A stretch of 64,000 nucleotides of DNA from Streptomyces sp. SID12501. Lineage in GTDB: Bacteria > Actinomycetota > Actinomycetes > Streptomycetales > Streptomycetaceae. Below the pieces are notes generated by a model. That model did no database searches. It saw only the letters and a program-made list of their open reading frames with translations, and was not told the DNA's origin. The position numbers and the translations under genes are program-made. Shown piece by piece: positions 48,434 through 57,392 of this stretch; position 1 is the stretch's first letter; each line of letters opens with the position of its first letter. The stretch is from NCBI RefSeq assembly GCF_010550245.1, contig NZ_JAAGLU010000020.1, positions 124,001 through 188,000 of the forward strand, in the 5' to 3' direction.

Positions 48434-51012
48434 CCACCCGCGCTCACACCCTCCGGCCCACCGTCCGCATCAGCCTCTCCTCGCTGCGCGCCCACAAGCG
48501 CCGCTTCGCCGGCACGTTCCTGGCGGTGTTCCTCGGCGTGGCCTTCCTGGCCGGGACACTGGTCATGGGCGACACCCTGCGAGTCGGCTTCGACACCATG
48601 TTCGGCGACGCGGCGAGCGGCACCGACGCCGTCGTCCGTAGCGCCGACGCGATCACGACCCCGGGCGAGAGCCAGGGCGTACGCCGGCCGGTCCCCACCG
48701 AGCTGGTGAAAACCGTCGAGCAGGTTCCCGGAGTCGCCGCCGCCGTCCCCAGCATCCAGGGCGCGGGCCAGCTCATCGGCTCCGACGGCGAACCGATCGG
48801 CAGCCAGGGCCCGCCCACCCTCGCCGGTAACTGGATCACCGACGCGCGGCTGAACCCGTACCGACTCGCCGAAGGAAGAGCCCCGTCGAAGTCCGGCGAG
48901 GTGGTTGTCAACCGGGGTACGGCCAAGAAGGGCGACCTGAGGGTCGGCGACACGACCGTCCTGCGTACCCCCGACCCGGTGAAGGTGACCATCGTCGGCC
49001 TCGCGACCTTCGCGGGCGAGGACGGGATGGCGCAGGTGACGTTCACCGGGATGACCCAGGCCGACGCCGAGAAGTACCTCACCGCGAAGCCCGGTGAGGC
49101 GGCGAGTATCCAGGTGCGGGCCGGCCCCGGGGTAGGCCAGCGGGAACTGGCCGACCGGCTGACGTCCGTACTGCCCAAGGGAGTTGAGGCGATCACCGGT
49201 CAGGAGTCGGCCGAGGAGAACACCGAGATGATCTCCAGCCGGTTCCTGACCGTCTTCACCCTCTTCCTCCTTGTCTTCTCGGGCGTGGCGATCCTGGCCG
49301 CGACCTTCTCCATCCACAACACCTTCGCGATCGTCGTCACCCAACGCACCCGCGAGAACGCCCTGTTGCGTGCCCTGGGAGCCTCCCGCCGACAGGTCAC
49401 CGCGGCCACCCTCGTCGAGGCGACCGTGGTCGCCTCGACGGCGTCGATCGCGGGCCTCGCGGGCGGCATCGGTATCGCCGCAGGACTTCAGGCACTGTTC
49501 CCGGCCATCGGATTCCCTTTCCCCGAAAGCGACTTGGTGATCGGTCGGCTGTCCATGCTGCTGCCGCTCGCGGTCGGCATCGTGGTCTGTCTCGGCTCCG
49601 CCCTGTTGCCCGCCGTACGTGCCGGCCGCACCGCACCCCTGGCCGCGCTCCGTGAGACGGCCGTCGACCGGTCGGGCGCCCCGTCCGGCCGGGCGGTCAC
49701 CGGCGCGGGCCTCGGCGCCCTCGCGCTCGCCATGACGCTGACCGGTGTCCTGGTCTCACCGTCCCTGTGGCTGGCGGGACTTGGCGCCGTACTGGCCCTC
49801 ACGGCCTTCGTGGTCCTGGGTCCGGTAGCGTCGACGACCGTGGTACGGGTCCTCGGCGGCCCCCTCGATCGGCTGCGCGGAGTCACCGGCGGCCTCGCCC
49901 GGCGCAACGCCCTGCGCAGCCCGAAGCGGACCGCCGCCACGGCGAGCGCGCTGATGATCGGCGTCGCCGTCGTCTCTCTGTTCACCGTGTTCGGCGCCTC
50001 GCTGAAGGCCACCATGGACCAGACCGTGTCGCGGTCCTTCGCGGGCGACGTGGCCGTGAGCACCCCGTCGTTCGGGGCGGGCGGCAGCGGACTCAGCCCC
50101 GGCCTCGCACCCGCGATCGCCCGGCGCCCCGAGGTGGCGGACGCGGTCGGACTCGGCCGGGGCGTCGCCGAAGTCGACGGACAGGGGCGGGCGTTGACCG
50201 TCACCGACCCCGTCGCCCTGCGCAGGGTCTTCGATCTGGGCGACATCCGCGGCTCGCTCGACGGCCTCGGCACCGACGGCATCGCCGTCACCGAGGCGGA
50301 GGCCGACCGGCAGGGCCTGAAGACCGGCGACACGACCCGGCTCACCTTCACCGACGGCCACAAGGAGAACTTCACCGTCCGCGCGGTCTACGGCCGGTCG
50401 GAGCTCGTCGGCGAGTACGTCATCACCCGCGCCGCCTGGGCCCCGCACCGCACCCAGGACGCCGACACGTTGATCGCCGTCTCCTTCAAGGACGGCGTGA
50501 GCACGGACGCGGGCAAGTCGGCCGTGGAGCAGGTCGCCGCGAGGTACGGCGACCCCGAGGTGCAGACCCGCGACGAATACGCCCAGTCGTCGGCCGGAGG
50601 CATCGACATGATGCTCACCCTCGTCTACGCGCTGCTCGCCCTCGCGGTGCTCATCGCACTCCTCGGCATCGCCAACACGCTGACCCTCGCCATCCATGAA
50701 CGCACCCGCGAACTCGGCCTGTTGAGGGCCGTCGGTCAGACCCGCGCCCAACTGCGCGCCATGGTCCGCTGGGAGTCGGTCCTCGTCGCCGCCTTCGGCA
50801 CGGTGGGCGGGCTCGGCCTCGGTGGCTTCCTCGGCTGGGTGCTGGTGAAGGCCTCGGACGGCGCGAGCGACAATGCCTTCGCCTTCGCGCTGCCGCCCGC
50901 ACGGCTCATGATCGTGGCCCTGGTGGGCGTCGTGGCCGGCGCCCTCGCGGGCCTGCGCCCGGCCCGGCGGGCGGCGCGCCTGGACGTACTGCGCGCCATC
51001 ACCACCGAGTGA
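48430..51012 (+). CDS. FtsX-type ABC transporter permease
   Basis: This 860-residue protein is a large MacB/FtsX-like permease with two FtsX domains, each preceded or followed by an exterior domain. Membrane segments lie near residues 27-47, 275-300, 325-360, 375-400, 430-475, 500-525 and 735-850. Sequences such as RTRENALLRALGASRRQVTA and RTRELGLLRAVGQTRAQLRA are the paired coupling-helix-type motifs that contact an ATPase. Its ATG overlaps the stop of the broken ATPase gene, so its natural partner is lost; it would need another ATPase. Without ATPase it may be inactive or be decaying, although the frame itself is intact. Confidence 0.9.
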   Translation: MTTRAHTLRPTVRISLSSLRAHKRRFAGTFLAVFLGVAFLAGTLVMGDTLRVGFDTMFGDAASGTDAVVRSADAITTPGESQGVRRPVPTELVKTVEQVPGVAAAVPSIQGAGQLIGSDGEPIGSQGPPTLAGNWITDARLNPYRLAEGRAPSKSGEVVVNRGTAKKGDLRVGDTTVLRTPDPVKVTIVGLATFAGEDGMAQVTFTGMTQADAEKYLTAKPGEAASIQVRAGPGVGQRELADRLTSVLPKGVEAITGQESAEENTEMISSRFLTVFTLFLLVFSGVAILAATFSIHNTFAIVVTQRTRENALLRALGASRRQVTAATLVEATVVASTASIAGLAGGIGIAAGLQALFPAIGFPFPESDLVIGRLSMLLPLAVGIVVCLGSALLPAVRAGRTAPLAALRETAVDRSGAPSGRAVTGAGLGALALAMTLTGVLVSPSLWLAGLGAVLALTAFVVLGPVASTTVVRVLGGPLDRLRGVTGGLARRNALRSPKRTAATASALMIGVAVVSLFTVFGASLKATMDQTVSRSFAGDVAVSTPSFGAGGSGLSPGLAPAIARRPEVADAVGLGRGVAEVDGQGRALTVTDPVALRRVFDLGDIRGSLDGLGTDGIAVTEAEADRQGLKTGDTTRLTFTDGHKENFTVRAVYGRSELVGEYVITRAAWAPHRTQDADTLIAVSFKDGVSTDAGKSAVEQVAARYGDPEVQTRDEYAQSSAGGIDMMLTLVYALLALAVLIALLGIANTLTLAIHERTRELGLLRAVGQTRAQLRAMVRWESVLVAAFGTVGGLGLGGFLGWVLVKASDGASDNAFAFALPPARLMIVALVGVVAGALAGLRPARRAARLDVLRAITTE

Positions 51013-51069
51013 CGTACGGACACGGCCAAGAAAGAGGGCGGCGGAGGAATACCGCTGGTCACCGCCCGG

Positions 51070-51645
51070 TCAGCCGACAACGGCCGACCGGGCGGGAGCG
51101 TGTTCCGGCCTGCGCCGGAGTACCCCCGGCTTGTGTCCCTTGTCGTGCGGCGGCTCGTCGTACCCGGGACCGTCACACAGCTGCTCCTCGAACGGCTGAC
51201 GTGCGGGCGCAGCGGTCGCGGGCCTGGTCTCCGGGGCCGCCACCACCGGCGTGAGAGTCGGCAGGGTGAACCACACGACCTTCCCGGACTCGCCGTCCGG
51301 CCGTACACCCCAGCTCTCGCTGACCGCGGCGACCATCGCGAGGCCCCGTCCACAGGTGGCCGTGGGATCCGCGTCCCGCAGCTCGGGAATGCGCGGGTCG
51401 TGGTCGTGCACCGAGACCGTGAGCCGGTCGAGCAGGACCTCGATGTCCACGGTGCACAGCTTGTCGGGCTGGGCGTGCCGGTGGACGTTGGTGAGCAGTT
51501 CGGTCACACCGAGCGAGGCCCGGTCTATCAAGGGATCCAGATGCCAGTAGCGCAACTGTGCAGAGACGATTCTGCGGACCTGGCCGATCCGCGACGGCAG
51601 GGCTTGGAGCTCCACCGTGCAGTGCCTGCTTGGGTGACTGATCAC
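51070..51645 (-). CDS. RsbW-like ATP-binding protein
   Basis: This 191-residue protein has a HATPase_c-type domain like anti-sigma kinases such as RsbW and the many Streptomyces homologues. The N box is ASLGVTELLTNVHRHAQPD and the G box is TCGRGLAMVAAVSESWGV. The C-terminal tail of about 60 residues is charged and poorly conserved. GTG 51645 (VISHPSRHCTVEL) was chosen because GGGGAG lies nine bases upstream; a longer GTG 51684 frame lacks one. A role in regulating a sigma factor or other partner is assumed for the family. Confidence 0.85.
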   Translation of the reverse strand: MISHPSRHCTVELQALPSRIGQVRRIVSAQLRYWHLDPLIDRASLGVTELLTNVHRHAQPDKLCTVDIEVLLDRLTVSVHDHDPRIPELRDADPTATCGRGLAMVAAVSESWGVRPDGESGKVVWFTLPTLTPVVAAPETRPATAAPARQPFEEQLCDGPGYDEPPHDKGHKPGVLRRRPEHAPARSAVVG

Positions 51646-51887
51646 GGCTTGCGACTCCCCGAATTGAGGTCCGGAAGAAGACACGAGATCCGATCCAGCA
51701 GAGTGCCTGCGTGCACGGGCCGCCTGCTGTCGATGGCCGACGGGCTGGTTCGCAGCGTTATCGCCGGTAAACCCAGAGTGATGTGTGACAAGCGTGACTC
51801 AGGGGGCGGAAACCCGCAACTCGCGGCACGGTTCTCCCGGCACGCCCGGTGTCCGCGCGAGGTACGGCCCCACCGTCCCCGCCCAGT

Positions 51888-52211
51888 TCAGTGCCCGCGC
51901 CCCGCCGCCCTGCGTACGGCCTCGATGAACCGGCGCGCCGCGGGTGGCCCGGGCCGGCCCGGCGCGGGGTCGTGTTCCCCCAGCGTCAGCTGGTAACGCT
52001 TGCCGTTGAGATCCGCCAGTGCCCGGTCGCCGGCCGCGAACCAGGGCTTCGACGCGCGCACCGCCTGCACGGGAGCGCTGTCGATCTCGCTGCCGTAACT
52101 GGTGAGCAACTCCAGCCTGCCGCCGCTGATCCGGACCTGTCCGGCCCGGGTGAGGGAGCGCAGCCTCTTCCCGATCCGCACGCCCGTGGCCGTGAACTCC
52201 GGCTCCGCCAT
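51888..52211 (-). CDS. Conserved hypothetical protein
   Basis: This 107-residue soluble protein reads like a small actinobacterial protein: MAEPEFTATGVRIGKRLRSL then LTSYGSEIDSAPVQAVRA and WFAAGDRALADLNGKRYQL. It has no motif I can name; the pattern of short beta strands suggests a compact barrel. ATG 52211 has GGGGCGGAG about nine bases upstream. It stands alone between an RsbW-like gene and a PLP-enzyme gene. Confidence 0.65.
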   Translation of the reverse strand: MAEPEFTATGVRIGKRLRSLTRAGQVRISGGRLELLTSYGSEIDSAPVQAVRASKPWFAAGDRALADLNGKRYQLTLGEHDPAPGRPGPPAARRFIEAVRRAAGRGH

Positions 52212-52429
52212 GATGCTCCGCCCCCTTGTCGGCTTCCGCCGAGATGCGTGGTGATCCCGTGGAACGTGATCCAGTGTGCGCCCCCGTGTCGAGCAGTCTG
52301 CCCGCCCCCGGCGTCGAGCACCAGTGCGTGCGGCGCTCTCCGGCAACCTGTGGAAGCACTCACCAGGATGCGCCCCGGGGTCTTCCGGCCCCCACCTCGC
52401 CTGCCTCCGCCCCCTCACCCCAGGCCTTC

Positions 52430-52489
52430 CTTTGAGCCCCTCAAAGACATGTTTATGCAGGTGAGAGGCATGTTGAAGGTGTCTATGAT
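52430..52489 (+). promoter_or_regulatory. Hairpin and -10 box before the PLP enzyme
   Basis: This is the informative part of the 335-base gap 52212-52546. CTTTGA (52430-52435) pairs with TCAAAG (52441-52446). A TATGAT (52484-52489) is a likely -10 for the cysteine-synthase-like gene, with no good -35. ATGTT repeats (52449 and 52470) lie between them. The rest of the gap is GC-rich and shows nothing further. Confidence 0.45.
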
Positions 52490-52546
52490 CGGTTGTGTCC
52501 GGCAGCTGGAGAAGCCGTCGGCGCCGTGCAGCGCAAGGAGCCTGAC

Positions 52547-53686
52547 GTGAGCATCCCCGACCCCACCGGGACCGCCGAAACCCTGGACACGCTCGACGTG
52601 GACCGAAGCGACGCCGACTACCGTGCCTGGCTCAAAGAGGCCGTTCGCAAGGTCCAGGCCGACGCCAACCGCTCGGCCGACACGCACCTGCTGCGCTTCC
52701 CGCTGCCCGAGAAGTGGGGTGTCGACCTGTATCTGAAGGACGAGTCGACCCACCCCACCGGAAGCCTCAAACACCGCCTCGCCCGCTCGCTCTTCCTCTA
52801 CGGTCTGTGCAATGGCTGGATCCGCCCCGGCCGCCCGGTGATCGAGGCGTCCAGTGGCTCGACCGCCATATCCGAGGCGTACTTCGCGAAACTGATCGGC
52901 GTGCCCTTCATCGCGGTGATGCCCCGCACGACCAGCGCCGAGAAGTGCCGCCTCATCGAATTCCATGGCGGCCGGTGCCACTTCGTGGACGACTCACGGA
53001 AAATGTACGAAGCTTCGGCAGTCCTCGCGGTGGACACGGGCGGCCACTATATGGACCAGTTCACCTACGCGGAACGGGCCACGGACTGGCGCGGAAACAA
53101 CAACATCGCCGAATCCATTTTCCGGCAGCTGGAGTTGGAGCGTTTCCCGGAACCGGCATGGATCGTCGCCACGGCCGGCACCGGCGGTACCTCGGCGACG
53201 CTCGCCCGCTACGTCCACTACACACAGCGCGACACCCTCATCTGTGTCGCCGACCCGGAGAACTCCTGCTTCTTCGAGGGCTGGACCACCGGCGATCCGG
53301 ACGTCACCTGCGACTGCGGCTCCCGCATCGAGGGCATCGGCCGCCCCCGTATGGAACCCAGCTTCGTCCCCGGCGCGGTGGACCGCATGATGAAGGTCCC
53401 GGACGCGGCCAGCGTCGCCGCGGTGAGAGCTCTGGACCAAGCCATCGGCCGCAAGGCGGGCGCCTCCACGGGCACGGGCCTGTGGAGCGCCCTCAAGATC
53501 GTGGCGGAAATGATCGCGAAGGACCAGCAGGGCAGCGTCGTCACCCTTCTGTGCGACCACGGCAACCGCTACCTGGACAAGTACTACTCGGACACCTGGC
53601 TAACGGAACAGAACCTCAACATCGCGCCGTACGGCACGAATATCGAGGGGTTCTTGAAAACAGGCGTGTGGCCAACCGACCGATAG
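52547..53686 (+). CDS. Cysteine synthase-like PLP enzyme
   Basis: This 379-residue fold-type II PLP enzyme resembles cysteine synthase and its relatives. The PLP lysine is in DLYLKDESTHPTGSLKHRLA (Lys of SLKHR), substrate loop VIEASSGSTAISEAYFAKLI, and the glycine loop IVATAGTGGTSATLARYVHY. It probably makes cysteine or a related amino acid from an activated serine and a sulfur or other nucleophile. The GTG start has AAGGAG six bases upstream. A copy of the dispersed repeat follows directly. Substrates other than O-acetylserine (for example cystathionine formation) cannot be ruled out. Confidence 0.86.
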   Translation: MSIPDPTGTAETLDTLDVDRSDADYRAWLKEAVRKVQADANRSADTHLLRFPLPEKWGVDLYLKDESTHPTGSLKHRLARSLFLYGLCNGWIRPGRPVIEASSGSTAISEAYFAKLIGVPFIAVMPRTTSAEKCRLIEFHGGRCHFVDDSRKMYEASAVLAVDTGGHYMDQFTYAERATDWRGNNNIAESIFRQLELERFPEPAWIVATAGTGGTSATLARYVHYTQRDTLICVADPENSCFFEGWTTGDPDVTCDCGSRIEGIGRPRMEPSFVPGAVDRMMKVPDAASVAAVRALDQAIGRKAGASTGTGLWSALKIVAEMIAKDQQGSVVTLLCDHGNRYLDKYYSDTWLTEQNLNIAPYGTNIEGFLKTGVWPTDR

Positions 53687-53691
53687 GGGCG

Positions 53692-53759
53692 CGGGGCTGT
53701 GACATTTGCGGCTCCGCCGCGTGGGCGCGACAAGCCACAACGAACCCGCACCCGCAAAC
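53692..53759. repeat. Dispersed GC-rich intergenic repeat, copy B
   Basis: About 68 bases nearly match 4307-4377: ATAGGGGCGCGGGGCTGT, TTGCGGCTCCGCCGCG and TGGGCGCGACAAGCC are shared. It begins six bases after the stop of a plus-strand gene and ends before a convergent gene, exactly as copy A. The GCGGC-TCC-GCCGC hairpin is present. Confidence 0.75.
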
Positions 53760-53793
53760 GCACCGACGAAGGCACCCTCATAGGCGCGCCCCC

Positions 53794-54612
53794 TCAACTA
53801 CCAGCCTCACCGGCGACAACCAGCCGCCGCAAATGCTCCGAAACCTCACCCCGAGCCTCAGGCACCAGCCCCGAGTCCGTCACCAACGTATCCACCTGCT
53901 CCAACGCCGCGAACGAACTGAGCCCCACCGTCCCCCACTTGGTGTGGTCGGCGACCACCACAACCCGCCGAGCGGACTGCACAAGCCGCCGATTGGTCTC
54001 CGCCTCCGCGAGGTTCGGTGTGGACAGCCCCGCCTCGACCGATATCCCGTGCACACCGAGGAACAGCACGTCGAAGTGGAGCGACGCGATGGCCTGGTCG
54101 GCCACCGGCCCGACCAGTGAGTCGGACGGCGTCCGCACCCCACCGGTCAGGACCACTGTCGCAGCCCCCTGCCGCTGCCCCGACACGCGCTGCGCGGCGT
54201 GGAAGACGTCGGCCACGCGCACCGAGTTGGTCACCACGGTCAGATCCGGCACGTCCAGCAGCTGATGCGCCAGCGCGTACGTCGTCGTACCGCCCGACAG
54301 GGCGATCGCCGAGCCCGGCGCGACCAGCTCCGCCGCGGCCCGGGCGATGTCCTCCTTGGCCGTCAGTTCCAGGCCGGATTTCGCCTCGAACCCCGGCTCG
54401 TGGGTGCTCGCCTCGACCACCGGCACCGCGCCGCCGTGCACCTTCTCCAGGACGCCCTGGCGGGCCAGCGCGTCGAGGTCACGGCGGACCGTCATGTCGG
54501 ACACGCCGAGCTTGCGGGTCAGTTCGTTGACGCGCACGCCTCCACGGCGCCGTACCTCGTCCAGGATCAGGGCGCGGCGCTGTTCCGCGAGGAGGTTCTG
54601 GTTGTCATTCAC
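53794..54612 (-). CDS. DeoR/GlpR family regulator
   Basis: This 272-residue regulator has a DeoR helix-turn-helix (VRVNELTRKLGVSDMTVRRD, about residues 26-45) and a DeoRC domain (IALSGGTTTYALAHQLLDVP, then VVLTGGVRTPSDSLVGPVAD). It probably responds to a sugar phosphate. The GTG at 54612 has GGAG nine bases upstream. An 11-bp-period direct repeat lies 80-100 bases upstream and may be its own operator. Downstream sugar genes are not evident. Confidence 0.9.
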   Translation of the reverse strand: MNDNQNLLAEQRRALILDEVRRRGGVRVNELTRKLGVSDMTVRRDLDALARQGVLEKVHGGAVPVVEASTHEPGFEAKSGLELTAKEDIARAAAELVAPGSAIALSGGTTTYALAHQLLDVPDLTVVTNSVRVADVFHAAQRVSGQRQGAATVVLTGGVRTPSDSLVGPVADQAIASLHFDVLFLGVHGISVEAGLSTPNLAEAETNRRLVQSARRVVVVADHTKWGTVGLSSFAALEQVDTLVTDSGLVPEARGEVSEHLRRLVVAGEAGS

Positions 54613-54989
54613 GACCGCTCCACGTCCTTCCGGGGTTCCTTCGGGCCTGTCGGTCCACTCGCCCCCACCATCTCCGACACGTCCCGCACACCCGCTGCGA
54701 ACCTGCTGCGAACCCGCTCCGACAAGGACATTCCTCCTGCTAGCGGCCCGGCGGACGTCCCATACTCGCATGGGCCGGTACTCGTCGCGCCACTGCCCGT
54801 CACGACGCGAACATGTCACTCTGGCAACACCGGCTCCTCGCTCGTCACACGGATCGGGGAGATTCCGTGCCGAGAGGTGTACGGAGCCCGCCGGACGGAG
54901 ATCCTCCAGTTCCGCGCGGCATCGCTCGGGACAGGGCGCAGCCCGTCCGCGTGGCACGGGGGAAGCACCAGCAACGGGGGAAGCGAACA
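54613..54989. other. Intergenic region with helical direct repeat
   Basis: This 377-base gap between the divergent DeoR and membrane hydrolase genes contains GCTGCGAACC at 54694-54703 and again at 54705-54714, a period of 11 bases, which puts both on the same face of the DNA. This suits a dimeric DeoR-type binding site. GGGGGAAG (54976-54983) is the ribosome site of the hydrolase gene. Nothing else was recognised in the gap. Confidence 0.6.
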
Positions 54990-57392
54990 GTGGAGCGTGC
55001 ACAGGAACGGGCCTCGACGACCGGGGTGAACGGCGCGGCCGAGCCGCCCGGAGGGGCCGAGCGGACCGAGGCGGGGACGACCACCGGCATCGCCCTGGAA
55101 TTACTGGTCCACGGCGTGGGCGGTGCCACGCCCGAGAAGATGCTCAACGATCCGCGGACCGTCCGCATCACCGGCGACGAAACGGCTGCCGTCTTCCGCC
55201 GCGCGGACGACGCCGAGGCGGAGGAAGGGCCCGCCGACCCGCACGGCGCACCGGTCCGCGAGGCGTACGTCTGGTGCAACCTCACCTCCGGCAACGGCAC
55301 GCGCGCCCTGTGGCTGTTGCTGACGCCGTTCATGGTGGTCAACCTGGCCCACTGGATGCGCCCGACCGCCCGCAACCGGCCGGGCACGGTCCGCTTCTAC
55401 GGACTCCTGGTGCGCCTCGCCGGTCTGAGCCTCACCGTTCTCCTGGTCGCCGCCGCCTGCGAGGTCGCCCTGGACCTCACCGCCTGGCAGTGCGCGGGCA
55501 CGCGCGCGTGCGCCGAGGCGCACTCCTGGCTCGGCTTCCTCTCCCCGACCGAGTCGGGCGGCGGCTGGTGGAGCGCGCCGGGCCGACGCCTGGCCCTGGC
55601 CGCCGTGATGCCCGCCGCGCTCACCGGCCTGCTGTGGTTCCTGTCCCGCCGCACCTGGAGCGCCTACGAGTCCCAGCGGCCGATGGCCCACGCCCCCGAG
55701 CCCGTCGACGAGAACATCCGTACGGCGCTGGGGCGGCCCGGGTTCTGGTACGGACGGCGGCTGGTCGCCCGGCTGCGCGCCGCGCACACAGCGGCCGGCC
55801 TGCTGACGGTCACCGCCGCCCTGGGCTCCGCGGCCGCCCGTCACGACCGCGCGCCCGGCGGTCCGGCGGCCCTGGCGACGCTGGCCGGGCTCCTGTACGT
55901 GGCGCTGGTCGGCGGGGCCGTCGCCGTGGTGTGGGTGGTGTGCCGCAGGGGGCGCAGCGAGAGACGTCTGGACCAGGCGCTCGACGCCCGGCTCGTCCGC
56001 CTCCTCCCGGGCGGCGCGCTCGCCCTGCTGCTCCTGACGGCCGTGTACGCCGGCTGGTCACGCCCCGGGTGGCGGTCGGCGGGGCGGCTGCCGGGCGACA
56101 CGACCTTCGGCGCCCTCACGCTGCTCCAGGGCATCGGCGTCATCGTCCTGGCCTTCGTCGCCAACCTGCTGTACCGCGCCCACCCCGACCCGCGGGCCGC
56201 CATGCGCGGTCTCGGCGGACCCGCCGTCACGACGCTCGCCTGCGCGCTGGGCGGCGTGATGTCCGGCGGTGTGTCCCAGCGCGTCGCCGACTGGCTGGAC
56301 GGCACCGGCGGCAGCATCGCGGGCCCGCCAGTCCTGCTGACCTGGCAGGCATCCGTGATCCCTGCCGTTCTCCTGGTCGCCCTGGGCCTCGTCGGCTGGC
56401 TGGCGCGGCGCACCCTGCAACTGCGCCGCGCCGAGCTGGACGCCGTGGAGCAGGACTACGACGACGGCTCCGGGGTGCGCATGGACGCCATGCGCACCCG
56501 CCGGATCGCGAGCATGCGCGCGATGGCCGCCCTCACCGACCGGGCGCCCCGCATCATCGGCATCACCTCCTCGGTGACGCTGCTCCTGGGCGCCGCCGCA
56601 CTGGTCGGAGCCCGGACCACGGACGACACGCCGGGAGAGGCCTCGCACGGCACATACGCGGTCGTCCAGGGCGCCGCCGAGACTGCCCAGGCCCTCGGGT
56701 CCTGGCTGATCGGATTCGGCTTCCTGCTGTTCGTCACCTGGGGGCGGCGTGCCTACAAGGACCCGGCGGCACGGCGCACCATCGGCATCCTGTGGGACGT
56801 CGGCACCTTCTGGCCACGCGCCTCCCACCCCTTCGCACCACCCTGCTACGCCGAGCGCGCCGTACCCGACCTGACCTGGCGGATGGCCACCTGGACCGAG
56901 GCCACCGGCGGACGCCTGGTCATCTCCGGGCACTCCCAGGGCAGCGTCCTCGCGGCAGCCGCCGCCTGGCAGCTGAAGCCCGCCGTGCGGGCGCGCGTGG
57001 CGCTGCTGACGTACGGCTCACCGCTGGAGCGCCTGTACGGACGATGGTTCCCGGCCCACTTCGGCCCCGCCGCGCTCACCTCGCTGCATCACGACGTGGC
57101 CTGCTGGCGCAACCTGTACCGGCTCACCGACCCCATCGGCGGCCCCGTACACCTGCCCGGCGACTGCGGCCCCGAGGTGGACCGCGCACCGCTCAAGGAC
57201 CCGCTCGCCTACGGCCGCAACAAGGAGCATCCGCTGCCCTCGCCGATCCTCGGCCACTCCGACTACCAGGCCGACCCCGCCTTCGTCGAGGAGCGCGAAG
57301 AGCTGCTGGGGCGGCTGCTGCCCCGCGAGGCACTGCCCGGGCCGAGGCCCGGGGGCGGGGCTCAGGGCAGTTCCGGCAGGTCCTCCGGGTAG
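54990..57392 (+). CDS. Multi-pass membrane protein with alpha/beta-hydrolase domain
   Basis: This 800-residue protein has about ten hydrophobic segments spread over residues 100-560 and ends with an alpha/beta-hydrolase-like part carrying GHSQGSV (likely nucleophile Ser, about residue 650). The N-terminus also has the IALELLVHGVGG block typical of lipase-like folds, so the hydrolase domain may be split around the membrane insert. It is not a family I can name. GTG 54990 with GGGGGAAG was chosen; the longer upstream frame is not protein-like. It may cleave lipid or ester substrates. The 3' end overlaps the convergent gene by 31 bases. Confidence 0.75.
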   Translation: MERAQERASTTGVNGAAEPPGGAERTEAGTTTGIALELLVHGVGGATPEKMLNDPRTVRITGDETAAVFRRADDAEAEEGPADPHGAPVREAYVWCNLTSGNGTRALWLLLTPFMVVNLAHWMRPTARNRPGTVRFYGLLVRLAGLSLTVLLVAAACEVALDLTAWQCAGTRACAEAHSWLGFLSPTESGGGWWSAPGRRLALAAVMPAALTGLLWFLSRRTWSAYESQRPMAHAPEPVDENIRTALGRPGFWYGRRLVARLRAAHTAAGLLTVTAALGSAAARHDRAPGGPAALATLAGLLYVALVGGAVAVVWVVCRRGRSERRLDQALDARLVRLLPGGALALLLLTAVYAGWSRPGWRSAGRLPGDTTFGALTLLQGIGVIVLAFVANLLYRAHPDPRAAMRGLGGPAVTTLACALGGVMSGGVSQRVADWLDGTGGSIAGPPVLLTWQASVIPAVLLVALGLVGWLARRTLQLRRAELDAVEQDYDDGSGVRMDAMRTRRIASMRAMAALTDRAPRIIGITSSVTLLLGAAALVGARTTDDTPGEASHGTYAVVQGAAETAQALGSWLIGFGFLLFVTWGRRAYKDPAARRTIGILWDVGTFWPRASHPFAPPCYAERAVPDLTWRMATWTEATGGRLVISGHSQGSVLAAAAAWQLKPAVRARVALLTYGSPLERLYGRWFPAHFGPAALTSLHHDVACWRNLYRLTDPIGGPVHLPGDCGPEVDRAPLKDPLAYGRNKEHPLPSPILGHSDYQADPAFVEEREELLGRLLPREALPGPRPGGGAQGSSGRSSG

